Notes: a model not told the origin generated them from the sequence alone. Positions 26,165 to 36,035 are shown, numbered from the stretch's first letter. The stretch is DNA of 64,000 nucleotides from Kitasatospora sp044457565 (GCF_044457565.1 NZ_JBITGZ010000005.1:186001-250000); one strand, 5' to 3'. A program made the numbers and translations.

Positions 26165-27196
26165 TCAGGCCGGGACGGTGGCCTCGAAGGCGTGCAGGTA
26201 GGGGTTGACCGGGCGGACCTCGCCGACCCGCAGGCCGGCCGCCGACATCAGGGTCACCATGCTCTCCTTGGAATGCTTGGCACCGCCCACGTTGAGCAGC
26301 AACAGGAGGTCCATGGCGGTGGTGAAGCGCATCGAGGGGCTGTCGTCGACCAGGTTCTCCACGACCACCACCCGGGCGCCCGGGCGAGCCGCCGCGACGA
26401 CGTTCGCCAGCGTACGGCGGGTGCTGTCGTCGTCCCACTCCAGGATGTTCTTGATGATGTAGAGGTCGGCCTCCACCGGAATCGCCGCGCGGCAGTCGCC
26501 GGGGACGAGCCGCGCGCGGGAGGCCAGGGCGCCGCCCTCGCGCAGCCGGGGATCGGCGTTGGCGACGACCTTGGGCAGGTCCAGCAGGGTGCCGTGCAGC
26601 GCCGGGTGCTTCTCCAGCAGGCTGGCCAGCACATGGCCCTGGCCGCCGCCGATGTCGACCACCGAGGAGATGCCGGTGAGGTCGAGGTACTCGGCGAAGT
26701 CCGCCGCCGACTGGCGCGAGGACGTCGTCATCGCCTTGTCGAAGACCTTGGCCGACTCGCCGCCCTCGGTGTGCAGGTAGTCGAAGAACTCCTTGCCGAA
26801 CACGTCCGGGAACACGTTGCGCCCGGAGCGGACGGCCTCGTCCAGGCGGGGCCAGGCCTCCCAGGTCCACGGCTCGGTGCACCAGAGGGAGATGTAGCGC
26901 AGGCTGTTCGGGGCGTCCTCGCGCAGCAGCCGGGACATCTCGGTGTGGACGAAGAGGTCGTCCTCCGTCTCGGCGAAGATCCCGTAGCAGGACAGCGCGC
27001 GCAGCAGCCGGCGCAGCGGCTTGGGCTCGGTGTCGAGCGCGGCGGCGAGCTCGGCGACGGGCGTCGGCTCCTCGCCGAGCGCGTCCGCGACGCCGAGGCG
27101 GGCGGCGGCCCGGACGGCGGCGGCGCAGGCGGCGCCGAACACGATCTCCCGCAGGCGCATCGCGGCCTGCGGGGTGGTGGTTGGTGCGGTGGTCAT
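26165..27196 (-). CDS. SAM-dependent O-methyltransferase (acetylserotonin/TcmN type)
   Basis: 343 residues. An N-terminal dimerisation winged helix (LAAALDTEPKPLRRLLRALSCYGIF) is followed by the SAM-binding Rossmann domain: VVDIGGGQGHVLASLLEKHP is motif I, then LDLPKVV, RLVPGDCRAAIP and IIKNILEWDDDS, where a Lys/Glu pair replaces the catalytic His seen in many members. Methylates a phenolic hydroxyl in related antibiotic pathways. It lies 1.8 kb past the pigment operon and may decorate that product, but this is only a suggestion. GGAGAG precedes the ATG. Confidence 0.85.
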   Translation of the reverse strand: MTTAPTTTPQAAMRLREIVFGAACAAAVRAAARLGVADALGEEPTPVAELAAALDTEPKPLRRLLRALSCYGIFAETEDDLFVHTEMSRLLREDAPNSLRYISLWCTEPWTWEAWPRLDEAVRSGRNVFPDVFGKEFFDYLHTEGGESAKVFDKAMTTSSRQSAADFAEYLDLTGISSVVDIGGGQGHVLASLLEKHPALHGTLLDLPKVVANADPRLREGGALASRARLVPGDCRAAIPVEADLYIIKNILEWDDDSTRRTLANVVAAARPGARVVVVENLVDDSPSMRFTTAMDLLLLLNVGGAKHSKESMVTLMSAAGLRVGEVRPVNPYLHAFEATVPA

Positions 27197-27309
27197 CGGG
27201 GCCAGCTCTCCTGTGGGTGGTGGGGCGGGGGGCCTGGGGCGGGACCTGCGGCGCGAGGCGTGCGGCGCGGGCGGAGCGTGCGACGGGGGCGTGCGATGCG
27301 GACGGTGGG

Positions 27310-28377
27310 TCAGCAGTGGCCGGCCGGCTCGGAGACCGCGCAGCGGTTGCGGACGAAGGCGTTGCTCGTACCGGTGTCACGGTCCGCGAGGTCGGCCGGG
27401 CCGTTCCCCATGGCCAGGTTGTCGCTGACGGTGTTGCGGGCATTGGCCGCGCCGACGACGCTGCGGAAGAGCACGATGCCGCCGGACATCGACGAGGCGC
27501 CGACGTTGTCGCGGACCTTGTTGCCCGTCACCACGGTGTCCTCGGCGCCGGTGAGCAGGATGCCGGTGCCCTGGATGAAGTCGAGCCGGGGGTTGGGCGG
27601 GCAGTACTTGTTGTTCGACTCCACCACGTTGCGGCTGACGGTCAGCGCGCCCGCGCGCGGGACGCCCTCGTCGCCGACGATGAACACGCCGCCGCAGTTG
27701 CCGCTGATCCGGTTCTCACCGATCGTCAGCGTGCGCGCGCGGCGGACGGTGACGCCGATCCGGTTGCCGGTGAGCCGGTTCTGGCCGATCACCGCGCCCT
27801 CGGTGTCGATGGCGCCACCCTCGTTTTCGACGGCGTTGGCGAGGAAGACCCCGGACTGGCCGTTGTCTCTGGCCACGTTGCCGGTGATCACACCCCGGGT
27901 GGACTTCTCCTGGCTGATGCCCTGCTGGCCGTTGCCCAGCACCTGCACGGCGTGCACGGTCATCCGGTCGGTCTCGGAGGCCGCGATGCCGTTCTTCGCG
28001 AAGCCGGAGACGGTCAGCGCCTCGATGCGGACGTCGGTCAGCCGGTGGCCCTCCGTACCGGTGACGCAGATGCCGTGGCCTGCGGCGGCGCATGCGCCCG
28101 TAGACCCGGCCGCCGGGTTGATCACGCTCTGCGGGCCGGCACCGCGGATGGTCAGGTCCGAGGTGGTGACCAGCACGCTGCCGGTGTAGGTGCCGGGGAG
28201 CAGCCGCACGGTGTCGCCGGGCCGGGCCGCGTCGACGGCCTGCTGAATCGATTCGCCGGGGCGTACGAGGTGCGTCTGGGCGGCGTGGGCGGGGGGTGCG
28301 GCGCCCAGGGTGATCAGGGCCAGGGCCGAGGCGGTGGCCGTGGCCCCGGCAAGGTGGGGAACCCGTCGCTTGGGCAT
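27310..28377 (-). CDS. Secreted right-handed parallel beta-helix protein
   Basis: 355 residues with a signal peptide (MPKRRV..., ALALITLGAAPPAHAA). The mature part starts HLVRPGESIQQAVDAARPGDTVRLLPGTYTG, typical of the pectate-lyase-like/NosD fold, and continues with many turn repeats of the type VTGNVARDNGQSGV and ENRISGNCGGVFIV. No pectate-lyase catalytic set is evident; carbohydrate binding or cleavage is possible. The start at 28377 gives a proper signal peptide; an upstream in-frame ATG would add an unrelated basic leader. Confidence 0.82.
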   Translation of the reverse strand: MPKRRVPHLAGATATASALALITLGAAPPAHAAQTHLVRPGESIQQAVDAARPGDTVRLLPGTYTGSVLVTTSDLTIRGAGPQSVINPAAGSTGACAAAGHGICVTGTEGHRLTDVRIEALTVSGFAKNGIAASETDRMTVHAVQVLGNGQQGISQEKSTRGVITGNVARDNGQSGVFLANAVENEGGAIDTEGAVIGQNRLTGNRIGVTVRRARTLTIGENRISGNCGGVFIVGDEGVPRAGALTVSRNVVESNNKYCPPNPRLDFIQGTGILLTGAEDTVVTGNKVRDNVGASSMSGGIVLFRSVVGAANARNTVSDNLAMGNGPADLADRDTGTSNAFVRNRCAVSEPAGHC

Positions 28378-29261
28378 GAGTCGTAACCTGCTTTCCTTGC
28401 AGTTTCGGGCACGATCGCGGTGGACGCGGTGCGGTGGGTGACGCTCCTTCGGATCTGAGCCCGCGGAGTCCCGGGGAGGTGCTCCATCGGGCACGCCCGC
28501 GACGCGTGTGCCCACCGAATCGAAGCTATGGGCGCTGGCCGGTCCCCGCCACCGGGGCTGGGCTACCGGACTGACGGCGTCTCAGCCGCATGCCTCAGCC
28601 GCCCGTCCGGCACTGGGCCGGACGGGTCCACCGCGGGTGGGCGGAGGGATTCGCACGGGTTGACCTGACGCCATGAAAGGTCGCACGCAAGCCGGTGCAA
28701 GCGAACCCGCCCAGTGCCTCGACCTGAATCCTTCGTTCACACTCAACACCACTGCCGTCCCGACGAGTTGTGGCAGCGCCCCACGAGTCGACACGACCCG
28801 GCCGCGGCACATCCGTCAAGCCGGCCAGTCGCCGGGCCGCGAACCGGGAAGGCCACCTGCCCATCGTCGCCCAGGAAACCCCGTTCTCCGCCGCAGCAAA
28901 CGTATTTGACGTGCCATCAGCACCGGGACAGGACGCCGCGCGCCCGCTCCGCCAGCCGGGGCGAAGCCGCCCCACCCGCCCAGCGCGGCAGCTCATCAGC
29001 GGAGCGGACGACCTCGACAACACAGGGTCCTCGTTGCGACCTGGAATCAGTCCACAATCCTGGACCTGCCACCTGTTTGCCGTGCACATCACGAGCCGCT
29101 GCTGCCGTCATGGCGGAATGGCCGGGCGGCCAGGGACGCACGGCGGACAAGCCGCGCTCGAATAGCCCACTCGGAGTGCATGACCAGTCGCCTGGAGTGA
29201 GCATGGACCTGTCGCCCCTTGCGTCGGGCGACTTCCTTCCCTCTCTCACAAAGGTGAGCTG
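28378..29261. other. Long intergenic region without a supported gene
   Basis: About 880 bp between divergent genes. Open frames here have non-coding character (Pro/Arg/Ser-rich, no ribosome sites). The last 40 bp contain the AAGGTGAG ribosome site for the collagen-like gene. No tRNA, mobile element or clear repeat was seen. Confidence 0.5.
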
Positions 29262-30360
29262 ATGAGTGAACGATCCAGGCGGGCCATATCCAGCCGGGCA
29301 CGCCGTCAACGGCTTTGGGGTCTGGCCGGCGGAGTGACCATGGCAAGCGCCATCTTCGCGGGCACGGCAGGCGTAGGAGTGGCCAGCGCGGCAACCGGCG
29401 GGGGCAGCACCCCCGATGTGGCCGACCAGACCCTGAACAGCCCGTGCCACGCGCTACCGCCTTGGTTCTGCGGCCCCGGAGACGGCACCTGGGTCCCCGG
29501 GCCCACGGGCCCGACGGGCGCGACGGGTCCGACCGGGGCGACGGGTCCGACCGGCCCCACCGGCCCGACCGGCCCCACCGGCCCGACGGGCGCCACCGGC
29601 GCGGCAGGAACTGACGGCGCCACCGGCGCCACCGGCGCAACGGGCCCCACCGGCCCCACCGGCGCCACCGGCGCGGCAGGAACTGACGGCGCCACCGGCG
29701 CCACCGGCGCGACAGGCCCGACCGGCCCGACCGGCCCCACCGGCCCGACGGGCGCCACCGGCGCGGCAGGAACTGACGGCGCCACCGGCGCCACCGGCGC
29801 GACAGGCCCGACCGGCCCGACCGGCCCCACCGGCCCGACGGGCGCNNNNNNNNNNNNNNNNNNNNNNNNNNNNNNNNNNNNNNNNNNNNNNNNNNNNNNN
29901 NNNNNNNNNNNNNNNNNNNNNNNNNNNNNNNNNNNNNNNNNNNNNCACCGGCGCGGCAGGAACTGACGGCGCCACCGGCGCCACCGGCGCGACAGGCCCG
30001 ACCGGCCCCACCGGCCCGACGGGCGCCACCGGCGCAACCGGCCCCACCGGCCCCACCGGCGCAACGGGCCCGACGGGTCCCACCGGCGCCACCGGCCCAG
30101 CGGGGCCGACCACCACCCAGCAGATCGTGGGCACCCCCGCGACTGCGCAGCCTCTGCTCGGCCCGGTCACTGCTACCGCGACCTGCCCGACCGGAACCGT
30201 TCTGCTCGGCGGTGGATACACCCTCAGCGGTGCCAGTGTGCTACAGGTCACCGACTCGAGCAGGGATTCCGTCAACCTCAATCAGTGGAACGTGACGGCC
30301 TTCGTTCCCGTCGGTGTTCTCTCCGGCACGGTAACGGCTGTCGCGGAATGCGCCCCCTGA
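29262..30360 (+). CDS. Collagen-like repeat surface protein (interrupted by an assembly gap)
   Basis: An exported protein: basic N-terminus, hydrophobic LAGGVTMASAIFAGTAGVGVASAA, then a short Cys-containing region (LNSPCHALPPWFCGPGDG) and a long Gly-X-Y tract (GPTGATGPTG..., with a GAAGTDGATGATG unit recurring). After the 100-N gap the tract resumes in a different frame and ends with a globular domain: QQIVGTPATAQPLL, ATCPTGTVLLGGGYTL, NVTAFVPVGVLSGTVTAVAECAP, stop at 30360. The frame change simply means the true gap length is unknown, so I treat this as one gene. The collagen tract could trimerise; Thr-rich collagen-like proteins are often glycosylated, and a glycosyltransferase gene follows. 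Confidence 0.8.
29846..29945. other. Assembly gap of 100 N
   Basis: Exactly 100 N inside the collagen repeats: a placeholder of conventional size, caused by the near-identical tandem Gly-X-Y coding repeats. The number of repeats is therefore unknown. Confidence 0.98.
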
Positions 30361-30517
30361 CGCGGAGGTACGACGCGGACATCCGTTGAGTCGGCCGGCC
30401 TTGGCCTGAAGCCACCGCGCTTCGTGGCCGGGGTCGGCCCTTCCCGTACAACGAGGCTGCGTACTCGACCGCCTACGACAAAGCTGCTGACAGACCAGAA
30501 CCGGGACCGGTGACAAC

Positions 30518-31624
30518 ATGAGGCCGTCGATCTGCCTGTGCATGATCGTCAAGAACGAGGCGAAGGTCATCGAGCGCTGCCTTGCCTCCGTGGCAGACCT
30601 GGTGGATACCTGGGTGATCTCCGATACCGGCTCCACCGACGGCACCCAACAGCTGATCCGCTCGGCGCTCGACGGCATTCCCGGCGAACTCTGCGAAGAG
30701 CCCTGGGTCGACTTCGGCCACAACCGCACCGCGAACATCAAGCGCGCGCGGGGCAAAGCCGACTACCTGCTCCTGCTCGACGCCGACCTGGTGATTCGCC
30801 AGAACTCCGCCCTGCCCGCGCTGACCGCCGACGCGTACATGCTGCGCCACGAGGGCTCCACGTCGTACCGCATCAAGCGCCTCGTCCGGGGCGACGTCCC
30901 CTGGCGCTACGAGGGTGTCACTCACGAATTCCTGACAACAGATCAGGTGACGGGGCAGGCGAACCTCGATTCTCTCGTGATCCAGGACTTCGCGGACGGC
31001 GGGTCGCGAGGCGACAAGTTCGAGCGCGACGCGCGTTTGCTCACTGCGGAGTTGCGGCGGGATCCCGGCAACGCGCGGACCGTCTTCTATCTCGCGCAGA
31101 CTCTGCGCGACATGGGACGGACGGAAGAAGCGATCGCCTTCTACGAGCAGCGCGCCCGCATGGGCGGCTGGGCCGAGGAGGTGTACTACGCGCTGTTGCA
31201 AGCCGGCGTCCTCAAGGCAGAGGACGCCGACTGGCCGGGGGCCATGGACACACTGGCTCGCGCGTGGGAGGTACGCCCGCAGCGCCTGGAGGCCTGCTAC
31301 GAGCTGGTCTCCCGCCTGCGGACGATGGGCCGCCACCAAGCCGCGCACGCCCTCGTCTGTGCGACGCTGGACAGGGACGAACCGGACGACCTGCTGTTCA
31401 TCCAGCCCTGGGTGTACCGCTGGGGCTTGCTGTTCGAGTTCTCGATCACCGCGTACTGGACCGGCGACCTGAAGGCTTCTCTCCGGGCCTGCGACCGCCT
31501 CCTCGCCATGCCGGACCTCCCCGACCTCTACCGCCGCCAGACCCTGGCCAATCGCGGCTTCGCCGTTCGCGGCCTCGCCTCAGTGCCGGACGACCAACGT
31601 CCCGCAGTATGTACGAGTAGCTGA
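30518..31624 (+). CDS. Family 2 glycosyltransferase with TPR region
   Basis: 368 residues. N-terminal GT-A domain: SICLCMIVKNEAKVIERCLASV, VISDTGSTDGTQQLI and LLLLDADLV (the DxD-type metal site), then WRYEGVTHEFL. From about residue 185 the protein becomes helical TPR-like (RTVFYLAQTLRDMGRTEEAIAFYEQRARMGG). This is the SunS/tetratricopeptide glycosyltransferase layout, which modifies peptides or proteins in some relatives. Placed 157 bp after the collagen-like gene on the same strand, so that protein is the obvious candidate acceptor (inference). Confidence 0.85.
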   Translation: MRPSICLCMIVKNEAKVIERCLASVADLVDTWVISDTGSTDGTQQLIRSALDGIPGELCEEPWVDFGHNRTANIKRARGKADYLLLLDADLVIRQNSALPALTADAYMLRHEGSTSYRIKRLVRGDVPWRYEGVTHEFLTTDQVTGQANLDSLVIQDFADGGSRGDKFERDARLLTAELRRDPGNARTVFYLAQTLRDMGRTEEAIAFYEQRARMGGWAEEVYYALLQAGVLKAEDADWPGAMDTLARAWEVRPQRLEACYELVSRLRTMGRHQAAHALVCATLDRDEPDDLLFIQPWVYRWGLLFEFSITAYWTGDLKASLRACDRLLAMPDLPDLYRRQTLANRGFAVRGLASVPDDQRPAVCTSS

Positions 31625-31769
31625 CAGAACGGTTCGTCCCGGGGTTCGCGTCCGTTCATGGTTCAGGTTTCAGGTACCTCACCAGGCCGGGGTCCGGAGC
31701 CCACTCGTGCCCGTCCGCCGGCCACCCCGTGTGAGCAGCGGGTTCGGCCGTTCTGGCATGCTCGGGGAC

Positions 31770-32693
31770 ATGACCGCCACCCCGCCGCCCGCCGCCCGCA
31801 ACCGCGTCGGCGCCCATGTGCCGGTCGCCGCGCGCGGGCTGGCCGGGACGGGCCTGGCGTACGCGCGGCGGGTGGGCGCCGAGACGGTCCAGGTCTTCGT
31901 GGCCAACCCGCGGGGGTGGGCCACTCCCCCGGGCAACCCCGCGCAGGACGAGGAGTTCCGTACCGCCTGCGCCGAAGGCGGCATCCCGGCGTACGTGCAC
32001 GCGCCGTACCTGATCAACTTCGGCTCGGACAGCGCGGCGACCAGGGAGCGCTCCGCCGAGTCGCTGCGGCACTCGCTGCGGCGCGGGCACGCGATCGGGG
32101 CGCTCGGCGTGGTGCTGCACACCGGTTCCGCGGTGGGCACCGCGCCGGACGGCGGTTCCCGGCGGGCCGAGGCGATGGCGCAGGTCCGGGCGGACGTACG
32201 GCCGCTGCTTGACGAACTGGACCGGCTCGGGGACGACGCGCCCTGGCTACTGCTGGAGCCCACCGCCGGGCAGGGCCGCTCGCTCTGCTCCCGGATGGAG
32301 GACCTCGCCGAGTACGTGGCCGCGCTCGACGGCCACCCCAGGGTCGGGGTGTGCCTGGACACCTGCCACGCCTTCGCGGCCGGGCACGACCTGGCTGCGC
32401 CGGGCGGGGTGAAGGAGGCGCTGGACACCCTGACGGCCGCAGCCGGCCCCGGCCGGCTGCGGCTGATCCACGCCAACGACTCGGAGGACGCGGTGGGCGC
32501 CCGCAAGGACCGGCACGCCAACATCGGCGCCGGTCTGATCGGCGCGCAGCCCTTCCGGGATCTGTTCGCGCACCCCGCGACCGAGGGTGTGCCGCTGATC
32601 GTGGAGACCCCGGACCGCAAGCACGGCGGTGACGGCACGGGCCATGCGATGGACATCGCGGTGCTGAAGGAGCTGCGGGAGGCGTCCTCCTGA
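31770..32693 (+). CDS. Deoxyribonuclease IV (endonuclease IV, AP endonuclease)
   Basis: 307-residue TIM-barrel enzyme that cuts DNA at abasic sites during base-excision repair. Motifs: RVGAHVPVAARGLAG, QVFVANPRGW, YVHAPYLINFGS, GVVLHTGSAVG, LLLEPTAGQG, VCLDTCHAFAAG, LIHANDSEDAVGARKDRHANIGAG and LIVETPDR, covering the family's trinuclear zinc ligands. ATG 31770 is chosen with GGGGA in front; ATG at 31758 is four codons longer. Confidence 0.92.
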   Translation: MTATPPPAARNRVGAHVPVAARGLAGTGLAYARRVGAETVQVFVANPRGWATPPGNPAQDEEFRTACAEGGIPAYVHAPYLINFGSDSAATRERSAESLRHSLRRGHAIGALGVVLHTGSAVGTAPDGGSRRAEAMAQVRADVRPLLDELDRLGDDAPWLLLEPTAGQGRSLCSRMEDLAEYVAALDGHPRVGVCLDTCHAFAAGHDLAAPGGVKEALDTLTAAAGPGRLRLIHANDSEDAVGARKDRHANIGAGLIGAQPFRDLFAHPATEGVPLIVETPDRKHGGDGTGHAMDIAVLKELREASS

Positions 32694-32850
32694 GCCCCGC
32701 TCGGGCTGCCGGGCCCGGAGTGTGATGGCAGGCTGGGACGAGGATCGCGCCCCGGTGATCACTCGCCCCGGCGGATCCTTCCGCATGCAACCCTGCCCGC
32801 GGCACCGATTCCCCGCCGCGGGCAGCCAGCCGCCCACGAGGGGTCACCCG

Positions 32851-34956
32851 ATGAGTCCGATGCGAAGACTGGCCGCGGTGCCCTGCGGCCGCCGCAGCAA
32901 GTGGATCGTCCTGCTGCTGTGGGTGGTGCTGGCCGTGGCGGCCGGACCGCTGGCGGGCAAACTGATGGACGCGGAGGACAACGAGGCCTCCAGCTGGCTG
33001 CCGGGCAGCGCGGAGTCCACCCAGGTGCTGGTCGAGCAGCGGAGCTTCCAGCCGGTGGACACCGCGCAGGCCGTGGTGGTCTACCTGCGGCCCAGCGGGA
33101 TCACCGAGGCCGACCGGGCTGAGGCCACCAAGGACGCCGCAGCCTTCGCCGCCCTCCCCCACGTGGTGGGCAAGGTGGTCGGGCCGCAGCTGTCCGCGGA
33201 CGGACAGGCGATGCAGACCATCGCGCCGGTGGACATCGGCTCCAACGGCTGGAACGACCTGCGCCCGGCCGTGGACAGCATGCGCGAGATCGCCTCCACC
33301 GACAGCCTGGGCATGATCACCCATGTGACCGGCCCGGCCGGGATCGGGGCGGACCAGGCGGAGGCGTTCGCCGGGATCGACGGCACCCTGCTGTTCGCGA
33401 CGATCAGCGTGGTGATCATCCTGCTGCTGCTGACCTACCGCAGCCCGGTGCTCTGGATGCTGCCGCTGCTCTCCGCGGCCGTGGCGCTGGTCGCCTCGCA
33501 GGCACTGATCTACCTGCTGGCCAAACACGCCGGCCTGACGGTGAACGCGCAGAGCGCGGGCATCCTGATCGTACTGGTGCTGGGCGCCGGCACCGACTAC
33601 GCGCTGCTGCTCACCGCGCGCTACCGCGAGGAGCTGCGCCGGCACCAGGACCGGCACGAGGCGATGGCCTTCGCCCTGCACCGGGCCGGCCCGGCGATCC
33701 TGGCCAGCTCGGCGACGGTGGTCGCCTCGATGCTCTGCCTGCTGATCGCCGAGATGAACTCCACCCGCGGCCTCGGCCCGGTGTGCGCGATCGGCGTCCT
33801 GGTGGCCCTGGCGGCGATGCTCACCCTGTTGCCCGCACTGCTGGTGATCTGCGGCCGCTGGGTGTTCTGGCCGGTCCGCCCCGCGTACGGGACGCCGGAG
33901 CCGACGCAGACCGGGCGCTGGGCGCACATCGGCGCCTGGATCGGCCGGCAGCCGCGCAAGGTGTGGATCGTGACGGCGCTGGCGCTGGGCGTGTGCTGCA
34001 TCGGCCTGGTCTCGCTCAACGCCACCGGTCTGTCCACCGCGGGGACGTTCACCGGCAAGCCGGATTCGGTGAGCGGCCAGGAGGTCCTGGTCCAGCACTT
34101 CCCCGGCGGTACGGGCGCCCCGCTGACGGTGATCAGCGCCGCGGACTCGGCCGCCGTCGTCCGGGAGACCACCGGGACCACTCCCGGGATCTCCGGCACG
34201 ACCCCGCCCACGACACACGGGGACCGGGCGCTGTTCCAGGCGATCCTGGCGGATCCGCCGGACAGCCAGGCGGCCAAGGACACCGTCGACCGGCTCCGCG
34301 CGGCCGTCCACGCCGTGCCCGGTGCGGACGCCCAGGTCGGCGGCAGCACGGCGGTGATCCTGGACGCCGGGCGGGCCGCCGCCAGCGACAACCGGGCGAT
34401 CATCCCGCTGGTGCTGGGCGTCGTCCTGGTGATCCTGGCGCTGCTGCTGCGGGCCGTGACGGCGCCGGTGGTGCTGGTCCTGACGGTGGTGCTGTCGTAC
34501 GCCGCCGCGCTCGGCATCAGCGCGTTCTTCTTCGAGCACGTCTTCCACTTCGACGGTGAGGACAACGCCTTCCCGCTGTTCGTCTTCGTGTTCCTGGTCG
34601 CGCTGGGCATCGACTACAACATCTTCCTGATGACCCGGGTGCGCGAGGAGGCCACCCACCGGGGCACCGCGGCCGGCGCGGTGGCCGGCCTCGCCGCGAC
34701 CGGCGGCGTGATCACCTCGGCCGGACTGATCCTCGCCAGCACCTTCGCCGTCCTGGGCACGCTGCCGGTGGTCGGCTTCGCCGAGATCGGGTTCGCGGTG
34801 GCGCTCGGCGTCCTGCTGGACACCCTGGTCGTACGGTCGGTGCTGGTCACGGCTCTGACCATGGATCTGGACCGGCACATGTGGTGGCCGAGCGCCCTCG
34901 CCCGGATCCACGCGCCGCGCGACGCGCCCCGGGACGTGTCCTCGGACGTGACCTGA
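32851..34956 (+). CDS. MMPL family transporter
   Basis: 701-residue RND-type membrane protein with two halves of related topology. After helix 1 (WIVLLLWVVLAVAAGPLAGKL) comes an extracytoplasmic loop, then a five-helix block containing GTDYALLLTARYREEL; the second half repeats this with GIDYNIFLMTRVREE. The intramembrane Asp-Tyr pairs in both motifs are the proton-relay residues. Exports lipids or hydrophobic compounds in relatives. ATG 32851 has GAGGGG upstream. Confidence 0.9.
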   Translation: MSPMRRLAAVPCGRRSKWIVLLLWVVLAVAAGPLAGKLMDAEDNEASSWLPGSAESTQVLVEQRSFQPVDTAQAVVVYLRPSGITEADRAEATKDAAAFAALPHVVGKVVGPQLSADGQAMQTIAPVDIGSNGWNDLRPAVDSMREIASTDSLGMITHVTGPAGIGADQAEAFAGIDGTLLFATISVVIILLLLTYRSPVLWMLPLLSAAVALVASQALIYLLAKHAGLTVNAQSAGILIVLVLGAGTDYALLLTARYREELRRHQDRHEAMAFALHRAGPAILASSATVVASMLCLLIAEMNSTRGLGPVCAIGVLVALAAMLTLLPALLVICGRWVFWPVRPAYGTPEPTQTGRWAHIGAWIGRQPRKVWIVTALALGVCCIGLVSLNATGLSTAGTFTGKPDSVSGQEVLVQHFPGGTGAPLTVISAADSAAVVRETTGTTPGISGTTPPTTHGDRALFQAILADPPDSQAAKDTVDRLRAAVHAVPGADAQVGGSTAVILDAGRAAASDNRAIIPLVLGVVLVILALLLRAVTAPVVLVLTVVLSYAAALGISAFFFEHVFHFDGEDNAFPLFVFVFLVALGIDYNIFLMTRVREEATHRGTAAGAVAGLAATGGVITSAGLILASTFAVLGTLPVVGFAEIGFAVALGVLLDTLVVRSVLVTALTMDLDRHMWWPSALARIHAPRDAPRDVSSDVT

Positions 34957-35189
34957 CGCGGGGAGCGGGGGTGACCCGCCGCCGGGCTCGAACCTGACCT
35001 GACACGGGCTCCGGACGGCACGGCGAGCGGGGTGAGCGGCTCCGGATGGTGTGAGACGGGTTGTCACCATGCAGTTCCGGCCGAGTTCACGCACTGATCG
35101 TCCGTTGTCTTGTCGGGTGTGGCCCGGGCGGAGTTGACTGCGCGCACCCGTCGATTGACGGGGCCAGGACATCTCTCGCGGAGCCCTCG

Positions 35190-35690
35190 ATGCCACTGCC
35201 AACCCCCCGTCGTAGCGCGCGCCTCGCCGCCGCCTGTGCGGCGGCCGCCGCGCTGCTCGCCCCGCTGGCCGCCGCTCCCGCCGCACACGCCGCCACCCCG
35301 ACGGCCGGTGCGGCCGCACCCGCGGCGGCCGCACCGGCAGCCGTCCCCGGGCTCGACGTGCTGACGTACAACGTCTTCCTGATGAGCAAGAACCTGTACC
35401 CGAACTGGGGCCAGGACCACCGGGCCAGAGCCATCGCCGCGGCGGACTTCTTCCAGGGCCACGCCGTGGTCGTGCTCCAGGAGGCCTTCGACAACGCCGC
35501 CTCCGACCTGCTCACCTCGCAGGCCTCGGCCGCCTACCCGTACCACACGCCGGTGGTCGGCCGCTCGACCGACGGCTGGGACGCCACCGGCGGCAGCTAC
35601 AGCTCCACCACGCCCGAGGACGGCGGGGTGACACTGCTCAGCAAGTGGCCGATCCTGCACCGCGAGCAATTCATATTCAAGGATGCGTGA
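35190..35690 (+). pseudogene. Truncated secreted sphingomyelinase-like phosphodiesterase, disrupted by prophage
   Basis: 166 residues with a signal peptide (RLAAACAAAAALLAPLAAAPAAHA) and the start of an endonuclease/exonuclease/phosphatase fold: LDVLTYNVFLMSKNLYPNWGQDHRA, VVLQEAFDN, DGGVTLLSKWPILHREQFIFKDA, then TGA. Related enzymes are about twice as long and continue with the catalytic His/Asp motifs, all missing here. The last seven codons (CAA TTC ATA TTC AAG GAT GCG) are unlike the GC3-rich usage before them, and phage-type genes begin at once. The missing half should be at the far end of the prophage, outside the window. Confidence 0.8.
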
Positions 35691-35700
35691 GTGGAGTGGA
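35660..35700. other. Probable prophage attachment junction (attL or attR)
   Basis: The point where the sphingomyelinase-like frame changes codon usage (about 35,668) and then ends (35,690). No tRNA is present, no repeat of this sequence is visible elsewhere in the window, and no integrase gene is near, so the exact core cannot be fixed. Confidence 0.5.
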
Positions 35701-35756
35701 CACCCCCTCACCTTAGCGGACCTGCGGGTTCCCCCGTGGCGAGATAGCTAACCCCG

Positions 35757-36035
35757 TCAGATGCTGCGGAGGACGGCCTCGCACTCCCGGCAACGCCGAT
35801 CGTGGAGCAACGGCGGGTACCACGGCTGGCCGGGGCCCGTCGGCCGGTACGGCTCGTGCTGCATCGCATCCGTGTCGAGCCCGCACAGCGTCCGCGGGCC
35901 GGGGTCTTCGGGGATGTCTGGATCGGCCGGCGCGGCGTGTACCCAGCGAACCTCCAGGGCGACGTCGACGACGTCCGGACCGATCCCGGGGTCGTCAGAG
36001 GGCTCCCGTTCCAACAGGATGATCACACTCGCCAT
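35757..36035 (-). CDS. Hypothetical phage protein with C-terminal zinc-like motif (92 aa)
   Basis: Begins MASVIILLEREPSDDPG after a strong GGAGG site. The C-terminal half has TLCGLD...QHEP...LLHDRRCRECEAVLRS, three cysteines and two histidines spaced like a small zinc site. Last leftward gene before the junction. No function known. Confidence 0.6.
   Translation of the reverse strand: MASVIILLEREPSDDPGIGPDVVDVALEVRWVHAAPADPDIPEDPGPRTLCGLDTDAMQHEPYRPTGPGQPWYPPLLHDRRCRECEAVLRSI

Noticed and set aside
28595..29165. Open frames in the 880-bp region before the collagen-like gene
   Set aside because: Several overlapping frames on both strands, none with ribosome site, domain or codon bias typical of genes here.
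32014..35334. Very long minus-strand open frame opposite endonuclease IV and the MMPL gene
   Set aside because: Antisense of two well-supported genes; product is Arg/Gly/His-rich without motifs.
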